A DNA stretch of 64,000 nt from Saussurea involucrata (taxonomy: Eukaryota; Streptophyta; Magnoliopsida; Asterales; Asteraceae). Under the pieces are notes generated by a model, which had not been told where the DNA came from, did not search any database, and worked only from the letters and a program-made list of their open reading frames with translations. The stretch spans positions 98,186,929-98,250,928 of the forward strand of contig CM066314.1 of the NCBI GenBank assembly GCA_033807775.1. The letters are read 5' to 3'. The position numbers were made by a program, and so were the translations under genes. Each line of letters opens with the position of its first letter. Position 1 is the first letter of the stretch. Of this stretch, positions 10,309 to 23,700 are shown in pieces.

Positions 10309-13143
10309 ACTCCGCACCCAACCAACATTCTCAACCTTCGCTTCTCCCTCTACTCAATTGGACTCTACTCCAGTTGTCACTGAAGCACCTGTCATTCCTC
10401 TAGAAGCTAAAGCTGATACTCTTCAAGGAATGATGGATGTAGGACCTGCAGAGATGAGCATGCATACATGCACTCTAGCTGACGACATGGAACTCTTCTC
10501 AGGACACAGAGATTTCGATGAATTCACCAATCCTCCTGCAGGTATACACCAACCCATATACACTGTAACTGAACCCCAAACTTCTGAGCCTTCCTCTGTT
10601 CACAAGTAGTTATATGTTACAGGTCCTAATTTGGGATACATCAACGCCTCTCTGAAGACCCTAGAGACGAAGCTGACGGGTCTCACCACTACTCTTTCCG
10701 ACAACTCTTCAGCTGTAACAAACGCTGGAGAGAATCTTACAAAGCTGACAACAGTGGTGGATGAGAAAGCCTCCAAAGCTGACTTGGAGAAGGTTGATAA
10801 AACTCTGGGTGACTTCGCCAAAGTTCTCGCTGGCATCTACACAGACTACCTCTCCATCAAAACATCAGTTCACACCATCTCCAGCGAGGTCACAACGCTG
10901 AAGACATCGGTTGGAAAACTCGAAGGAGATATGTCTGCTGTAAAGACTGAAGTCAGTTCAGTGAAGACTGACATGAGCTCTGTGAAGTCTGACGTCAATT
11001 CAATGAAGACTGACGTGACTTCAATGAAGACAATGATGCAGCAGATCCTGAACAACATGACCGCCCCTGCCCCTGCACCAACGCAATTTAATACGGTGGA
11101 TCGTGCTGAACTGATGAAGATCACTCCTGCTATCACTGGCCTATAAGACAGAATAGCAGCGATTGAAGAGTATATGGGGGTCCCTGGCCAAGAAGACAGG
11201 GAACCCAATCCTACTGCTGAATCATCACATTCCTCCCCCACTCATCAAGAGGAAGGGGGAGAAGATATCTGAAGACCTTCCCCATGATGAATCTATCAGG
11301 GGGGAGAAGACTGAAGACCTCACCCTTACTGAAGAGGGTGAGAAGACAAATGAAGACACAACCGCTGGACCTCAGGGAGATGAAAACCCTGAGGGAACCG
11401 AGAAGCTTACCTCTGTATCTGAGGGGGAGCAACTCGAAGAAGAAGCTGAAGAATCTGAATCTGAAGCTGAAGATGAAGAAGCCATCGACTTATCTGATGA
11501 TGAACCATCCTCTTCTCCAAAGAATGATGATGATGACGATGATGATGATGATGATGACTCCTTTATCGTCAATCCTGCTTAGAGGACTACAGTTCTTAAA
11601 GGGATCGTGATCAACGAACCTTCAGGGGAGCGGACCAAATCAAAGCCTTCAGCGTCTGAAGCTGACAAGGGCAAAGGAAAAGGTGATGCTGAAGACAATG
11701 ACAATCTGACGATCTCGCTTCCAAAGCCAGTTTGTCAGGTACACTAAATCTTCCTTACACTCATCCCTCCTCTATCTATACACATTATCAGGTCTCCTCT
11801 CCACACAAAACCTCTATACACAACCACTATTTCTCTATCTTTGTTCTACCCAAGTTCTTAGTCGTACGATCGCTGTGTTTCAGCTAGTCCTCTCCCCTGT
11901 TTGAGGATATCGCTGAAGTTCCTACAGCTGCGACTTCACCAACAATAATCCCAGCTCCCAACGCTGAAGAAATAATCCCAGTCTTGGATTTGATCTCTGA
12001 GACTGGTGAACCTGATGAACAGATGCTCTCTCATACAAACAGACCTTCCTTGGTTCCTCAAAAACCAAGAAAAGAGGATCAGAGAGTATGAGAGAAGAGA
12101 TAATACAGAAGTTCGAGGATCAGCGAATCATTCTGAAGCGTGATCAACTTCCTTCTGTTCCTCCAAAGTTCAAACTTTCTCAAAAGGAATACAAGGATCA
12201 CCTCAGAGCTGAACGTCTTATCGCTGAAAGAAGGGAAGTTGAAGAAAAAGACAGAAAACTCGCCATCCGGCTCACTCAACAATCAGTGAAAGACCCCAAG
12301 CTGAAAAGAACTCCAATCGAAGTTCAACGTCAACTATAGGAAGACGCAAAGAAGACCGTTGAGGAAAAGAGGATTGTGTCTCAATCTAATTCAGCCTGGT
12401 GCAAAGAAAAGGTACACTTCAGACATCGAACTTCCAGAATCAACAAGGTACTCATCGCTGGAAGATCAACCCTCAAAGTTTCAATCGCTGAAATCGAGAT
12501 ATTCAGAGAGAATGGACAGTACGAAAAATTCTATGCTGAAGCCATCACGAAGTACGGTCTCTCTGAATGGTTGGTGATCAGATTAGCCATCCAGAAGTCT
12601 CAGTCTAAGTACAAGGATCATTTTGAAAAGTTGATAAACAAACAGATCGACTTAGTCTATTCTTGTGTGGATATTCCTCCTCCTCCTCCTCTCGAAAGTC
12701 AGAAAAGAAGGGCCTCTGCAAAGAAAAAGTCTAAATCTTCAGAAGATGGTCCTCAGATACGAAACGAAACAGGTATTGGTTTTTCTCTTGAGGAAGTCCT
12801 TGTTCCAGAACCTGACCATTCTGCACTTGACACATCTCTTCCTCCTGATGAGACTTTCATCCCTGGGAAAGTCTTAAGCAAACCCTACGGGATATTCTTT
12901 ATTGACTGGGATGGACGAAAGCGTTTTCAACGTATCTCTGAACTTCCCATCACTCCCATCGAACAACTGAACGATCTCATCTACTGGTGTGATTTCAAAA
13001 ACGACATTCAGGCACGACATCTTAAACCTTTGATTTTTGAAGAAGCGCTGAACAAAAGGAATCAAGGAGTAAATATCCCTGACTGGATGATCCCCACATC
13101 AAAGACCCTTGATGAACTTCTCATTAAGGAAGAACCTTTCTAA
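10309..13143 (+). pseudogene. C 3' accessory ORF, broken
   Basis: A long ORF downstream of the pol deletion, now carrying stops at 10607-10609, 11144-11146, 11581-11583 and 12337-12339 and a frameshift near 11270. Visible parts are a Pro/Thr-rich start, then a long coiled coil at 10631-11090 with heptad-like SVKTDMSSVKSDVNSMKTD. Next come an acidic region with a poly-Asp run (11524-11560), a KE-rich helix (12088-12300) and a C-terminal part (IFFIDWDGRKRFQRIS; LIYWCDFKNDIQARHL) ending IKEEPF. A CAG|GTACAC site near 11740 and a TTTCAG near 11882 could bound an intron. The protein is not identified. The element-borne position and coiled coil parallel the H/E accessory ORF. Confidence 0.65.
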
Positions 13144-13413
13144 ACTGATAGGATCGCCTTATTCTTCTATTGTATCAGTTATTCTTTTGTACTTGTAATT
13201 TATTTCGCTTGTACTTGTAATCTTTCCACTTCCTTTTGTAATCTGATTCAAAGTTTAAAGAAAGATTTCAGCGAAAGTACTTTACTCCATCAGTACAGAA
13301 AAGATCCCAGAAAACAGTAAAAGGGACAAATATTTTATGAGTTCTTTTTATCCTTATGTTTTCATTATATAGCAATTTTCTCTGTTGCGATGTCATAATC
13401 AAATAGGGGAGAT
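13144..13413 (+). promoter_or_regulatory. C 3' non-coding region and polypurine tract
   Basis: No coding signal. T-rich sequence follows the accessory ORF stop. AAATAGGGGAGAT at 13401-13413 abuts the LTR start TGTTGATCC and is the plus-strand primer. Confidence 0.8.
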
Positions 13414-14377
13414 TGTTGATCCAAACCCTCACTGATTTGATAATGACCCTCTCTTATATACTTAGTGAAAATTGTAAGTAAACAATATGTATCAAAGTTT
13501 CACTATCCCTGATAAGTACTAAGATCTTACAGTACCGCTGATAGGAACTCTCGCTCTTTAGATTAAACATTCAGCGAACACTGTTCACCATAATACTCTG
13601 AGTCTGTTCAGTCCTTATGGTGATCGTTGATAAGTTAGTTGTTTACTTATGATCTCCGAAGACAAGTTTCACGTCAACATAGGTTCTACACTGAAGTCGA
13701 AGATCAAGCTCAAGAACCAGCGACATGTCTCCTAATGAACTGATGCGGATCAACGAAGACTCAGATTTGTCCACTCAACGTGAAGTATCATGTACAAGAC
13801 TTCAGCTATCGCTGAACTTTATCATTCGCTGATATAGAATGATAAACCGCTGAATCAACGAAAAGCTGATCATGAAGTCCTCCGTACAAAGTACTTTTGT
13901 CTTAACCACCCTTGCACGTCTCCGTACGATATGTCAGAAAAGAACCTCCTTATTGTCTGAAATCGTACAACCACTATGATACTACACTGTTCAAACATGC
14001 GGCTACTAAGGTTGTCCACAAAGGTCAATGACATGCAACCAATCAGCTGCTGCCACGTGTAAAGTGTAAACTGCCATGCATTAAATGCATGCAGTATATA
14101 AGAAGAAGAACTCACTTCATTTTGAAGTAACTTGCTAACTCTGGACAAGTTCATCCTTCTTATCTTGAGATAGGTTATTATTAGTAATTTATTTCTCTTT
14201 CTTAGTGCAAGAAACTTAGTGTTCCAACTTGTTTAGATTTAGGTTTATCCTTAATCTTGTTCCGCAACAAGCTGTAAATTGTTAATGATTTATCAATAAA
14301 CAATTTAGAAAAGTAAAATCTGTGTGTTTGTATTCAACCCCCCTTCTACAAACTTGTATAGCCCTTCGGGACCAACA
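13414..14377 (+). repeat. 3' LTR of C (964 bp)
   Basis: TGTTGATCCAAACC ... TTCGGGACCAACA. It aligns end to end with the B LTR. CGCTGA/TCAGCG words recur, e.g. TTCAGCTATCGCTGAA at 13801-13816. A TATA-like CAGTATATAAGAAG lies near 14092 and a seven-C run near 14337. It is followed by CTATG and then coding sequence of fragment M. Confidence 0.92.
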
Positions 14378-14895
14378 CTATGCATTGCTGAAAGGTCTAA
14401 ATGTTGACTGGGCCTCAATCATCTACGACGACCGTGCGTTCAGAGTGGATATGGCTGAAAGACCTTCATGGGTTCCTTATCCCAGATTCATCAGCGCCGT
14501 CTTTCAACAAGTAATTGGCGAAAGGTACCCAACAGAGGGTGATCTGAGAATCTCTCAGGTTGGCCCTATGGTGCTCGACTTCAGCCACTGGAAAACGAGG
14601 TACGTCTTTCTGCCATCTTATCTCTTCTCAATCCTCCTTCTTCTACTTCTGCAGCTCATTCAGTGGAAATCTCCACCGCTGATATCCACGCTGCACCCTC
14701 CACTCCTTCTCGAAAAAGGAAACCATCTACTTCCCAACTTGGTTCCAAAAGAATCAAGAAAACCAAGGAGCAACCCCCCAGCATTTACATGCTGAAGACT
14801 CCACAACTCATCTTGAAGAGCTGATGGAAAGTTCCGTGGTACGCTCTGCCACAGCTGATCAAGCCACCCCTTCCATCCCGGCTTCAGCGTCTCTT
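14378..14895 (+). pseudogene. Fragment M: accessory ORF of a B/C-like element
   Basis: Open from the LTR boundary (YALLKGLNVDWASIIYDDRA; ISAVFQQVIGERYPTEGDLR). A frameshift in the A-run near 14595 moves it to a frame with a basic Ser/Pro-rich segment (STPSRKRKPSTSQLGSKRIK, a possible nuclear signal), then a stop near 14822. The globular-then-basic layout matches the N-terminal half of the H/E accessory ORF, which C itself has lost. C appears inserted in, or recombined into, this older copy. Confidence 0.55.
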
Positions 14896-17573
14896 TTAGT
14901 TTCTTTTAGGTACCCATTGCAAGATGGGTCCTTTCTTGTTAGGCTTTGGGGTTTTAACAGTCTTTCCTACTGGATTTACATTCTTTGATGTTGTGCCAGA
15001 GGTCATTCTCTGTGTATTCTGAATAGTCTTAGGATTTTTCCTTTGTGGTGACTGATTCAGAACACAATGGGGACCATTCATGTGATTTTGCAGTTTTAAC
15101 AACAGCTGAATGCAATTGCAGTTGATAGAACATGAAGATAACTGATGCACATAGTTGTTTTTGTTCAAAAACTGTTGTTTGAATGGTACTTGATTCTGAA
15201 AAACCTTAGGACCATACATTATGTCCTGGTTTTGCTTGAAAGAGTTGTTTTTCTTTGGAACAGACTCACTTTGCCAAAAAGAGTTTCTCTTTGATTTACA
15301 CCAGAATTGGGAATAGGTCTGTCATTAACTATCCATTTGCATTCTCTCTTTTCTTCACTTCTATTGTGTTAGAAGCAAGAACCCTAAAGCTTTTGTTATC
15401 AAACGCAGTCATTGGTATAAACCTAGCTTGTTTCTTAAAGAATGCGACATCCTTTTTCAGATCAAAACATCATGCGGGTACCTGCTTTGGTTTATGCAAA
15501 ACTTTCTTTTGAGCACAGAAAATTTGCTCATCTACCTCAGAGTCAGAGTCACTGTCAGAGTCTAGAAAGTCTCTGGTGGCTCTGTTGAGGGTGTTAGACT
15601 CTGGGGTTATCACTGAGATATTGGTTCTGACAGACTTAAACTTTCTCAACTTTGGTTTCAATGCATCAGAAACAGCATTTTCCTCAAGAACTTTCATGAG
15701 ATCTTCTTCAAAAGATGTTCTAATTGTTTCTGAAGTGGGAGAGAAGACTGGTGCTTCAGGGTTGAGCTCGCTCTGTGATTTTTCAATAGAGGACTCTTCC
15801 ACAGAAGTAACAGACTTCTGTTCCTTGAAAGAATTGAAGTTGAAAATCTCTGTTGGATCCAGACTATTAACAGAGTTAGGAAGTATGGTTCTAGTTCTTC
15901 CTTGATCGAGAATAAACTTTGAAGATGGTTTAATAACCTTTTCATGATTCAAGGAGTCATAGCTAACATTCCTAAAGTCTAGCCTTCTGGTTCTTTTGTA
16001 AACATCTGAGGTTTTGATTCTTTTGAAAGCAGCAGTACCAGAGATCACATCCTCTTGGATTTTCCCAACAAAAAAAGCAGAGGACAAAGATGTCTTCTTC
16101 TTTTCGTTATAGGGAGCAAGGTCAGAGAAACCGAGACCTTGCATATCCATCTGTGAGTTTATCTTAATGTGCACATCTTGTGCATCCTGGTACTTTTTGA
16201 TTTAAATTTCTTTTCTCTGTAGGGATTGATGTAAAACCTCCCTTTCTTTTTGAAAAAAAGTTCTTTAAGGCAACAGAGTTAAGTCTTTCATTTTCTGACT
16301 TTTTCACCTCTTCAGTCTTTCGTTTCAAAACATTTTCCAACTCTTTAATCTTTTCAGAAAAAATGCTTTCCTTCTTCTGTTGTAAGATCTCTAGCTCAAA
16401 TTTCCCTTTGAATATTTCTTCTTTTTCCTGTTCCAAGAGAGTTTTCTCTCTCTTGTAAAATAACAGATCCTTCTGAGCTAGCTTTCTTAACTCTTTTTCC
16501 TCAGAAAGCTTTTGTTTTAAAAGTTGAAACTCCTCTGTTAGCAAAGACACATGCATTTCCAACTCAGAATCGGACTTGGATTCAGATGAACATAACTTGG
16601 CACTGGGTTTGGTAGTCTCCAGCGCTCTGTTGTCTGGCACTGTTACGGTTAGAGCAAATGCATGAGCTATATCTTCCTCTTCAGATCTTTCTATCCTTTC
16701 TCCGGTCATCCAATCAACTTCTCCCAAACTTTCATCATCCACAGCAACATTGGCTTGCTCTGGTTCATCGTCAGAAGATGAATCAGAAATCCAATTCTCC
16801 ATCTCAGCAACGTAGCTTCTTTCTCTATAATTGTACTTATATTTGTTCTTGTAGTAGTCCTGGTCTTTTACCAGTTTGCCTCTACAATTAGCAGAGAAAT
16901 GGCCAGGTTTGCCACGTCTAAAGCAACGTCCATCATTCTGATTGATGAGTTGGGCAGCATCAGCCTTCTGTGGAACTGGAGCATTGTACGTCTGTTGTGG
17001 TTGCGGTTGTGATCTCTGTTCTGTTGGAGCTCTGTTCTGGTGGTTCTGTTGTGGAGGTGCAACATCTATCTCTTCTGTCAAATGCTCTGTTGCCAAATCT
17101 CTTGTTAAATTATTGAGTTATTAACGCAAGAGATTTAGCAAAATCATTTATATCGTTATCCTCTGATGAGCTTTCTTCATCATCACTTTCCGCTACCAAA
17201 CTTTTCTTACCCTTCTTCTTCTCTTTCTTCTTGTCTCTGTTGGAACTTTCTATGTTGGATTTTCCTTCAGTGGTGTTCTTTGACTCTGAAACTAAAGCAA
17301 TAGGACCTGCAATGGTGGATTTGCCCTTTTGTTTGACAACATCCTTCTCTTGTGCGGCGAGAGTGCCATACACATCAGTGAGAGACCATGCATCTAGATC
17401 CTGGTTAGCTTGTAAAGACATGGACAGATTTAACCATTCATCATTCAAACTTTTCAAAAACAGAACATTGTTGTCTTCCTTCGACCTAATAACCCCACAC
17501 TTTTTACATTTGTTGATTAGAACATTGAATCTGTTGTAAGTTTGCTGTAAGGTTTCCTCAGGAAGTGCCTTGA
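14896..17573 (-). pseudogene. gag: Element J: decayed copia gag
   Basis: Minus-strand Gag of the D/E type. It starts mid-domain at 17573 (IKALPEETLQQTYNRFNVLI), where the K LTR interrupts it. Frame changes occur near 17110, 16170 and 15300-15450, and the gene ends WVPKRN-stop at 14896. The single knuckle reads CFRRGKPGHFSANC, so the second zinc cysteine is arginine. Between 16560 and 16200 lies a long charged coiled coil (KQKLSEEKELRKLAQKDLL). The copy is cut immediately after the stop, so the downstream acceptor and pol are missing. It is clearly dead, but useful as a comparison for E Gag. Confidence 0.8.
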
Positions 17574-17864
17574 TGTCACACCCCGCTAAAGCGGAAACAC
17601 GGGATGTGCAGCTCAAGTTTCATAGCAAAAGTTACAAGATCACAACAATCATCAAAATACATTCAGAGGTTAAACCTTGTCTTTTACAATTGTTTTTACG
17701 GAAGGGAAATGAACATGAAATTTAAAGATAGTAAAGAAAAGCTTCATCACGTGTAGCCTTCCTAAGTTCCAACCTTAAAGACGTTCTCCTGAAAAGCATG
17801 TAAATGAGAGTGTCAACTAATGAATAGTTGGTGAGATCACAGGTTTAAATAGTATAACATTGTT

Positions 17865-18189
17865 GCCATTGCAAAATAGTTTAGATCCACACAAGGGATA
17901 AATAAAACGGTTATCAGAACCACTTGTTTGCCATTGCAAAATAGTTTAGATTCACACAAGGGATAAATAAAACGGTTATCAGAACCACTTGTTTGCCATT
18001 GCAAAATAGTTTAGATCCACACAAGGGATAAATAAAACGGTTATCATAACCACTTGTTTGCCATTGCAAAATAGTTTAGATCCACACAAGGGATAAATAA
18101 AACGGTTATCAGAACCACTTGTTTGCCATTGCAAAATAGTTTAGATCCACACAAGGGATAAATAAAACGGTTATCAGAACCACTTGCTC
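17865..18189 (-). repeat. Five tandem 65-bp repeats in the K LTR
   Basis: Unit starts GCCATTGCAAAATAGTTTAG at 17865, 17930, 17995, 18060 and 18125. Copies differ at only one or two positions, so the array is recent or homogenised. Such arrays are common in long LTRs. Confidence 0.92.
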
Positions 18190-20306
18190 GAGGTGATCAT
18201 ATGTAAAATGCTAAGTTATTGAGCCCGTTCCACATACGCGCATGTTCTATCACCAACAATACGCAATACAACAATAATTATGCACTCAAACAAGCGCTAC
18301 TTGTGAGTGGGGGTGTCAACCCAAATAACGTTATCCATAATTACCAACGGCTCAATCCATGAGTTAACGGGTAACGTATACGTAAACGGGGACTTTTGAA
18401 TGATAGCAAAAGAAACTCAAACTTACAACATTTGCAACAACATAGATACCATAGAGCATAAATAAGCAAGCTTCGTATTTTCAAGAAAACGAAATAATCG
18501 GTGTGTAAAATAGTTGTAGTAACCACATGCTTTTCACCCCAAAATATGTAAAACATTGAAAAAGGGGCTGTGAATACTCACATGATACGTGATAGAATCC
18601 AGGAATCTCTGACAAATACTCCGAGATGATCCTACTTCAAACCTATGAACGTAAGGTCACTAGTGAGTTCTCAATCTCGAAGGTTCGGTACTAATTATCC
18701 AAATCATCATAAAATGCCTTGTTGTGTTTTAATATTATAACGTAATAAACGTATACATTGTTCTTCTTAGATTAAAGTTTCCACAATTTCGTCCCAATAA
18801 GTAACGAAAAGGGTTTTAAAGAACATAAACATATATAGTACATATATATGTATAAACCGAAATTTTATCGTAACGACGATAAAATTAGGGGTCGTAAACG
18901 AAATGACAAATATTTAAATGTATAAATATATAGACATAATATATATTTATACTCCACTATTTCATCATAAAAGATGAAAAGGGATAAAGAATAAATAAAA
19001 TGAATAAATAAAGGACATAAATAAATTGCATAGATAAAGATATACTTATATACTCCACTATTTCATCATGAAATGATGAAATGGGATTAGAAATAGTCCT
19101 TATAATAAATAATAAATTGTCCTTTACTGTCCAGAATTTGATGTCACTTTGTGTCCAACTTTGGGTAACTTCCAGGTATTATTTGATCATGAAATTTTAT
19201 GTCCAGTTGGTTCAATGAGTTAGGAAACCTTTGGCATCAGTTTCATAATTTTTGGAAGAGTATAAGTACATGAAATAATACACGACGTAAAACCCGACAG
19301 AATACTTTGCTGTTTGCATCCGGATTTTGTGAGGACTGTTTGATAAATAAAATCTTTGAGTTTTTAAATGAAACCACTTGGGTTTGAATCTTAACACACT
19401 AAAATGATTTCCAGAAAAAGAATCACTCCATTTGGAGTTAAAATGAGTGAGATATGACTCTTTGATGTGAGGTGTAATTTCTGGCAGCAAGCTGTCCAAC
19501 CAACACCTTGTGCATGTGCACCCAACATGACTTTTAAACTAAAATTCTTATTCCTTTGCATGCAAAATCCGATTTGACTCTCATCCATACAAATATTTTC
19601 AGTTCCAAACATATTTATGATCCATTTAAAATGCATGCAAAACAACCATCAACTCAAACCTTGAACACTTTTGCAAAAGACCCAATTTGAAGATTGTTGA
19701 TGTTCTTGCCAAGAACATCAACATGCAACTAAAAATTCAGTATTTTGAGCTCATGCATGTGGGTTTAAATGTGTTTTTAGTGGTTTTCAAAGATACATTC
19801 GTAAGACTCTTGAACAAAAATGATGGATCTTTCAAGATTACTACATGCATGTGTTTAAAATGTTCATCTTTGATCTTAACCTTGGTTTGATTTTGGATTC
19901 GCCATCTTTTACTAACAAAAGATGTTATGATGGTAAATCTACAAACATTAAGACCCATAAAGATGATTTTAAAAGATGTGAAGAAAGTGTAACAAAAAGA
20001 TGAAGATCATACTTTTAAAAATGCAAAAATATGAAAGAGACTTGAAAGAATGTGTGTGGTTTTTACCCAACACACTTATGTTTACCTTAGGTTATCTTGA
20101 ACTCTTGAAGACTTTGATTTTTGGGGCTGGAGTTGTGATGAAGGTTTGAAGGTTTGAAGATGAAGATATGAAGATTTGAAGGTGGAGAGAGAGAGAGGGA
20201 TGATAACTAGAGAAAGAGTGAAATGAGAGAATGGTTTAACAAGTGAAGTATAGATGTTTATTAATACAAAATGAGAGAGAGGGGAGGGGATGGCCGGCCC
20301 TCACAT

Positions 20307-20331
20307 GGGGGGGGGGGGGGGTGGTGGTGGT
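20307..20331. repeat. G15 run followed by TGG repeats
   Basis: Fifteen consecutive G then GTGGTGGTGG on the plus strand, inside the K LTR. It is a simple repeat that could form a G-quadruplex and may be mis-sized in assembly. Confidence 0.9.
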
Positions 20332-20723
20332 GTGACATTTAAGTATTTTGTCACTTCTTGTACAAAAATAAAAGTCTAAATACAAGTATTTTCTTTTTAA
20401 AGTAAAATACATGTATATATGCATAAAGTAAAGTATTTATATATATATAAAATATAATTGAAATATATAAATTATCAATTACATAAATACTTGTAGTATA
20501 TAAATATTTTAGGTTGGCATTTTATGAGATTTATGGATAATTTCTTAATTCAAGGATTTCTTAGGCAACATTTCTCAATTTTTCCTATTGTACCGGGTTT
20601 ACTGCTAAAATTGCACTGTGTAAACTATGTCAAAAAAATAAGGTTTCCAAAACAGTTCTAACCTGAGATGTGAATTTGACAGTTGTCACAGTCTCCCCCG
20701 GTTAGAAGAATTTGTCCCGAAAT

Positions 20724-23700
20724 TCAAGTGTTACTAGCGTTAACAGGTTTGCTTGCAAAGAGGTGAGGATACTTTTGTAACATGTAATCCTCCCGCTCCC
20801 AAGTATATTCAGGCCCACGCCTTGTGTTCCAATGGACTTTTACTATCGGGATTTTGCTTCTCTTAAGACGCTTGACTTCCCTATCGAGTATTTCCATTGG
20901 TTCCTCTACGATGTGCAGTTTATTGTTGATTTGGACTTCTTCCAAAGGCACGGTTACTGCTTCATCAGCTAAACACTTTTTAAGGTTCGATATGCGAAAC
21001 ATGTTGTGAATAGCACTTAACTCCATTGGCAAATCCAGTTTATAAGCTACCGGTCCAATTCTTTCCGTGATCTTAAATGGTCCAACATACCTTGGACTCA
21101 ACTTTCCTCTTTTCCCAAAACGAACTGTTCCCTTCCAAGGGGATACTTTTAAAAAGACTCGGTCACCCACTTGGAATTCTAAAGGCTTTCTTCGATTATC
21201 CGCATAACTCTTTTGACGATCTTGAGCTGCTTTAAGTCTATCCCTGATGATTGCGTTCTTGTCGGTGGTTTCTTGAACAATGTCCGGACTAGATAGTTGT
21301 CTATCCCCAATTTCCAACCAACAAAGAGGTGATCGACACTTGCGACCGTATAGAGCCTCATATGGTGCACACTGAATACTAGAATGATAGCTATTGTTGT
21401 AGGAAAACTCAACTAATGGCAAATGGTTATCCCAACTTCCTCCAAAATCTATTACACATGCCCGAAGCATGTCCTCCAACGTCTGAATGGTCCGCTCACT
21501 CTGACCATCCATTTGAGGATGATATGCCGTGCTTAAGTTCAACTGAGTACCCAACGCTTTTTGGAGTGATTGCCAAAATCGGGATGTAAAGCGACTATCT
21601 CTATCCGATATAATGGAAACTGGAACCCCATGCCGCGTAACGATCTCCTTGGTGTAGATTTGGGCAAGCTTTTCCATCTTATAATCTTCCCGAATAGGTA
21701 AGAAATGTGCAGACTTCGTAAATCGATCTACTATAACCCAAATCGTGTCATGCCCCTTGGCAGTTCTCGGGAGTTTGGTTATGAAATCCATAGTGATTTG
21801 CTCCCATTTCCACTGGGGGATTTCCGGTTGTTGCAACAGTCCCGATGGCTTTTGATATACAGCCTTGACCTTTGCACACGTTATGCATTTTCCTACATAT
21901 ATGGCAATATCCTTCTTCATTCCTGGCCACCAATAGTATTCCCTTAAATCCTTGTACATCTTATCCGCTCCGGGGTGAATTGAATACTTCGATTTATGAG
22001 CCTCCTCAAAAATCATTTCCCGTAGGTTGTCAGCCTTTGGGATCCACACTCTGCCCTCAAAGTAACGTATTCCATCAATCTTAGTTTCAAAACTAGACTC
22101 TAAACCATGAAGAGTCTCTTCCTTCAGGTTTTCAGATTTCAATGCTTCGATCTGAGATTCAAAAATTCGGGTTTTCAAACTTGTTTGAACCAGTGCTCCT
22201 AACGCTCGGACTCGTGAAGGTTTTACCCTTTCTTTCCTACTCAGGGCATCGGCTACCACGTTGGCCTTACCTGGGTGGTAACGTATCTTGCAATCGTAAT
22301 CGCTGAGCAGTTCTACCCATCTCCTTTGCCTCATGTTCAGCATCTTTTGATCAAAGATGTGTTGAAGACTTTTATGATCGGTGAAAATAGTACACTTGGT
22401 ACCATATAGATAATGTCTCCATATCTTCAGAGCGAATACCACAGCTCCGAGTTCCAAATCGTGTGTGGTATAGTTCTTTTCGTGAACTTTTAATTGTCTC
22501 GAGGCATATGCTATCACCTTATCATTTTGCATCAATACGCTACCTAATCCTTGATGTGATGCGTCACAATACACTACAAAATTCTCCGTTCCTTCCGGTA
22601 AAGCTAAAATCGGTGCATTGCACAACTTTTTCTTCAGAAGTTGAAATGATTCTTCTTGTGGAACTCCCCAGACGAATTCCTTCTCCTTTTGAGTTAACGT
22701 GGTAAGGGGTTTAGCGATCTTAGAGAAATTCTCGATAAAACGTCGATAATACCCTGCCAAGCCTAGAAATTGGCGAATTTCCGTTGGAGTCCTTTGGGCT
22801 TCCCATTTCTTAATGGCTTCCACTTTAGCCGGGTCCACATGAATCCCTTTCTCTCCGATTACGTGACCTAAGAAATGTACTTCCCGAATCCAAAATTCGC
22901 ACTTAGAGAATTTGGCATATAACTTTTGTTCCTTAAGGAGCTCTAAAATCACTTTTAGATGCTGCTCGTGATCCTTCTTACTCTGAGAATAGATTAATAT
23001 GTCATCGATGAACACAATCACGAACTTATCAAGATATGGCCTACATACTCTATTCATTAGATCCATAAACACAGCTGGCGCGTTCGTCAATCCAAATGGC
23101 ATAACTAAAAACTCGTAGTGTCCATAGCGAGTTCTAAAAGTTGTCTTAGGAATATCTTCCTCTCGGACCCTCAACTGATGATATCCCGATCGAAGATCGA
23201 TTTTAGAAAAGTAAGTTGCACCTTGCAACTAGTCGAACAAATCGTCTATTCGAGGGAGAGGATATCGGTTCTTGATTGTTAACTTATTAAGCTCCCTATA
23301 ATCGATACACATTCGGAATGCTCCATCCTTTTTCTTGACAAAAAGAATCGGTGCTCCCCAGGGTGATGAACTCGGTCGAATAAATCTCTTATCCAAATGT
23401 TCTTGAAGTTGATTCGATAACTCTTGCATTTCCGCAGGTGCTAGGCGATACGGGGCCTTGGATACGGGCGCTGCTCCAAGTACAAGATCGATCTGAAATT
23501 TGACTTGTCTAAACGGTGGAAGTCCAGGAAAATCGTCTGGAAATACTTCTGGGTGATCCTTCACCACAGGAATATCTTGGACTCGCCTCTCCTCAGACTT
23601 CTTCTCAATTACTTGCGCTAAGAACGCGACATACTTCTTCCTCAAATACTTATGGACCTTCATACATGATACTATCTTCAGATTCCTTCCAACTCTATCT

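Larger units (their letters stand above)
7466..14377 (+). mobile_element. Element C: degenerate copia element without most of pol
   Basis: Order: 78 bp of 5' LTR, primer site, gag with stops, 90 codons of pol, then a junction at about 10305 into a 3' accessory ORF, a polypurine tract and a full 3' LTR. Reverse transcriptase, RNase H and most of integrase are gone, so the copy is non-autonomous. B, head-to-head with it, is the same family. Confidence 0.88.
17574..20690 (-). repeat. 3' LTR of K (3,117 bp)
   Basis: Element sense TGTGACAACTGTC ... GGGGTGTGACA with TG...CA ends. It is non-coding. Notable contents are five 65-bp tandem repeats (17865-18189), AT-rich stretches (18840-19100, 20400-20500) and a G15 plus TGG run (20307-20331). 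No other gene was seen in it. Confidence 0.88.

Noticed and set aside
11211..11572. Antisense and shifted ORFs over the poly-Asp region, including a poly-Ser protein
   Set aside because: Low-complexity GAT repeats are open in several frames; only the acidic frame continues the accessory ORF.
17865..18189. Regularly spaced direct repeats, CRISPR-like at first sight
   Set aside because: The 65-bp units are contiguous with no unique spacers and lie in a plant retrotransposon LTR.
20307..20331. G15/TGG run as a regulatory G-quadruplex
   Set aside because: It is a simple repeat inside one LTR with no second copy for comparison; I have no evidence of function.
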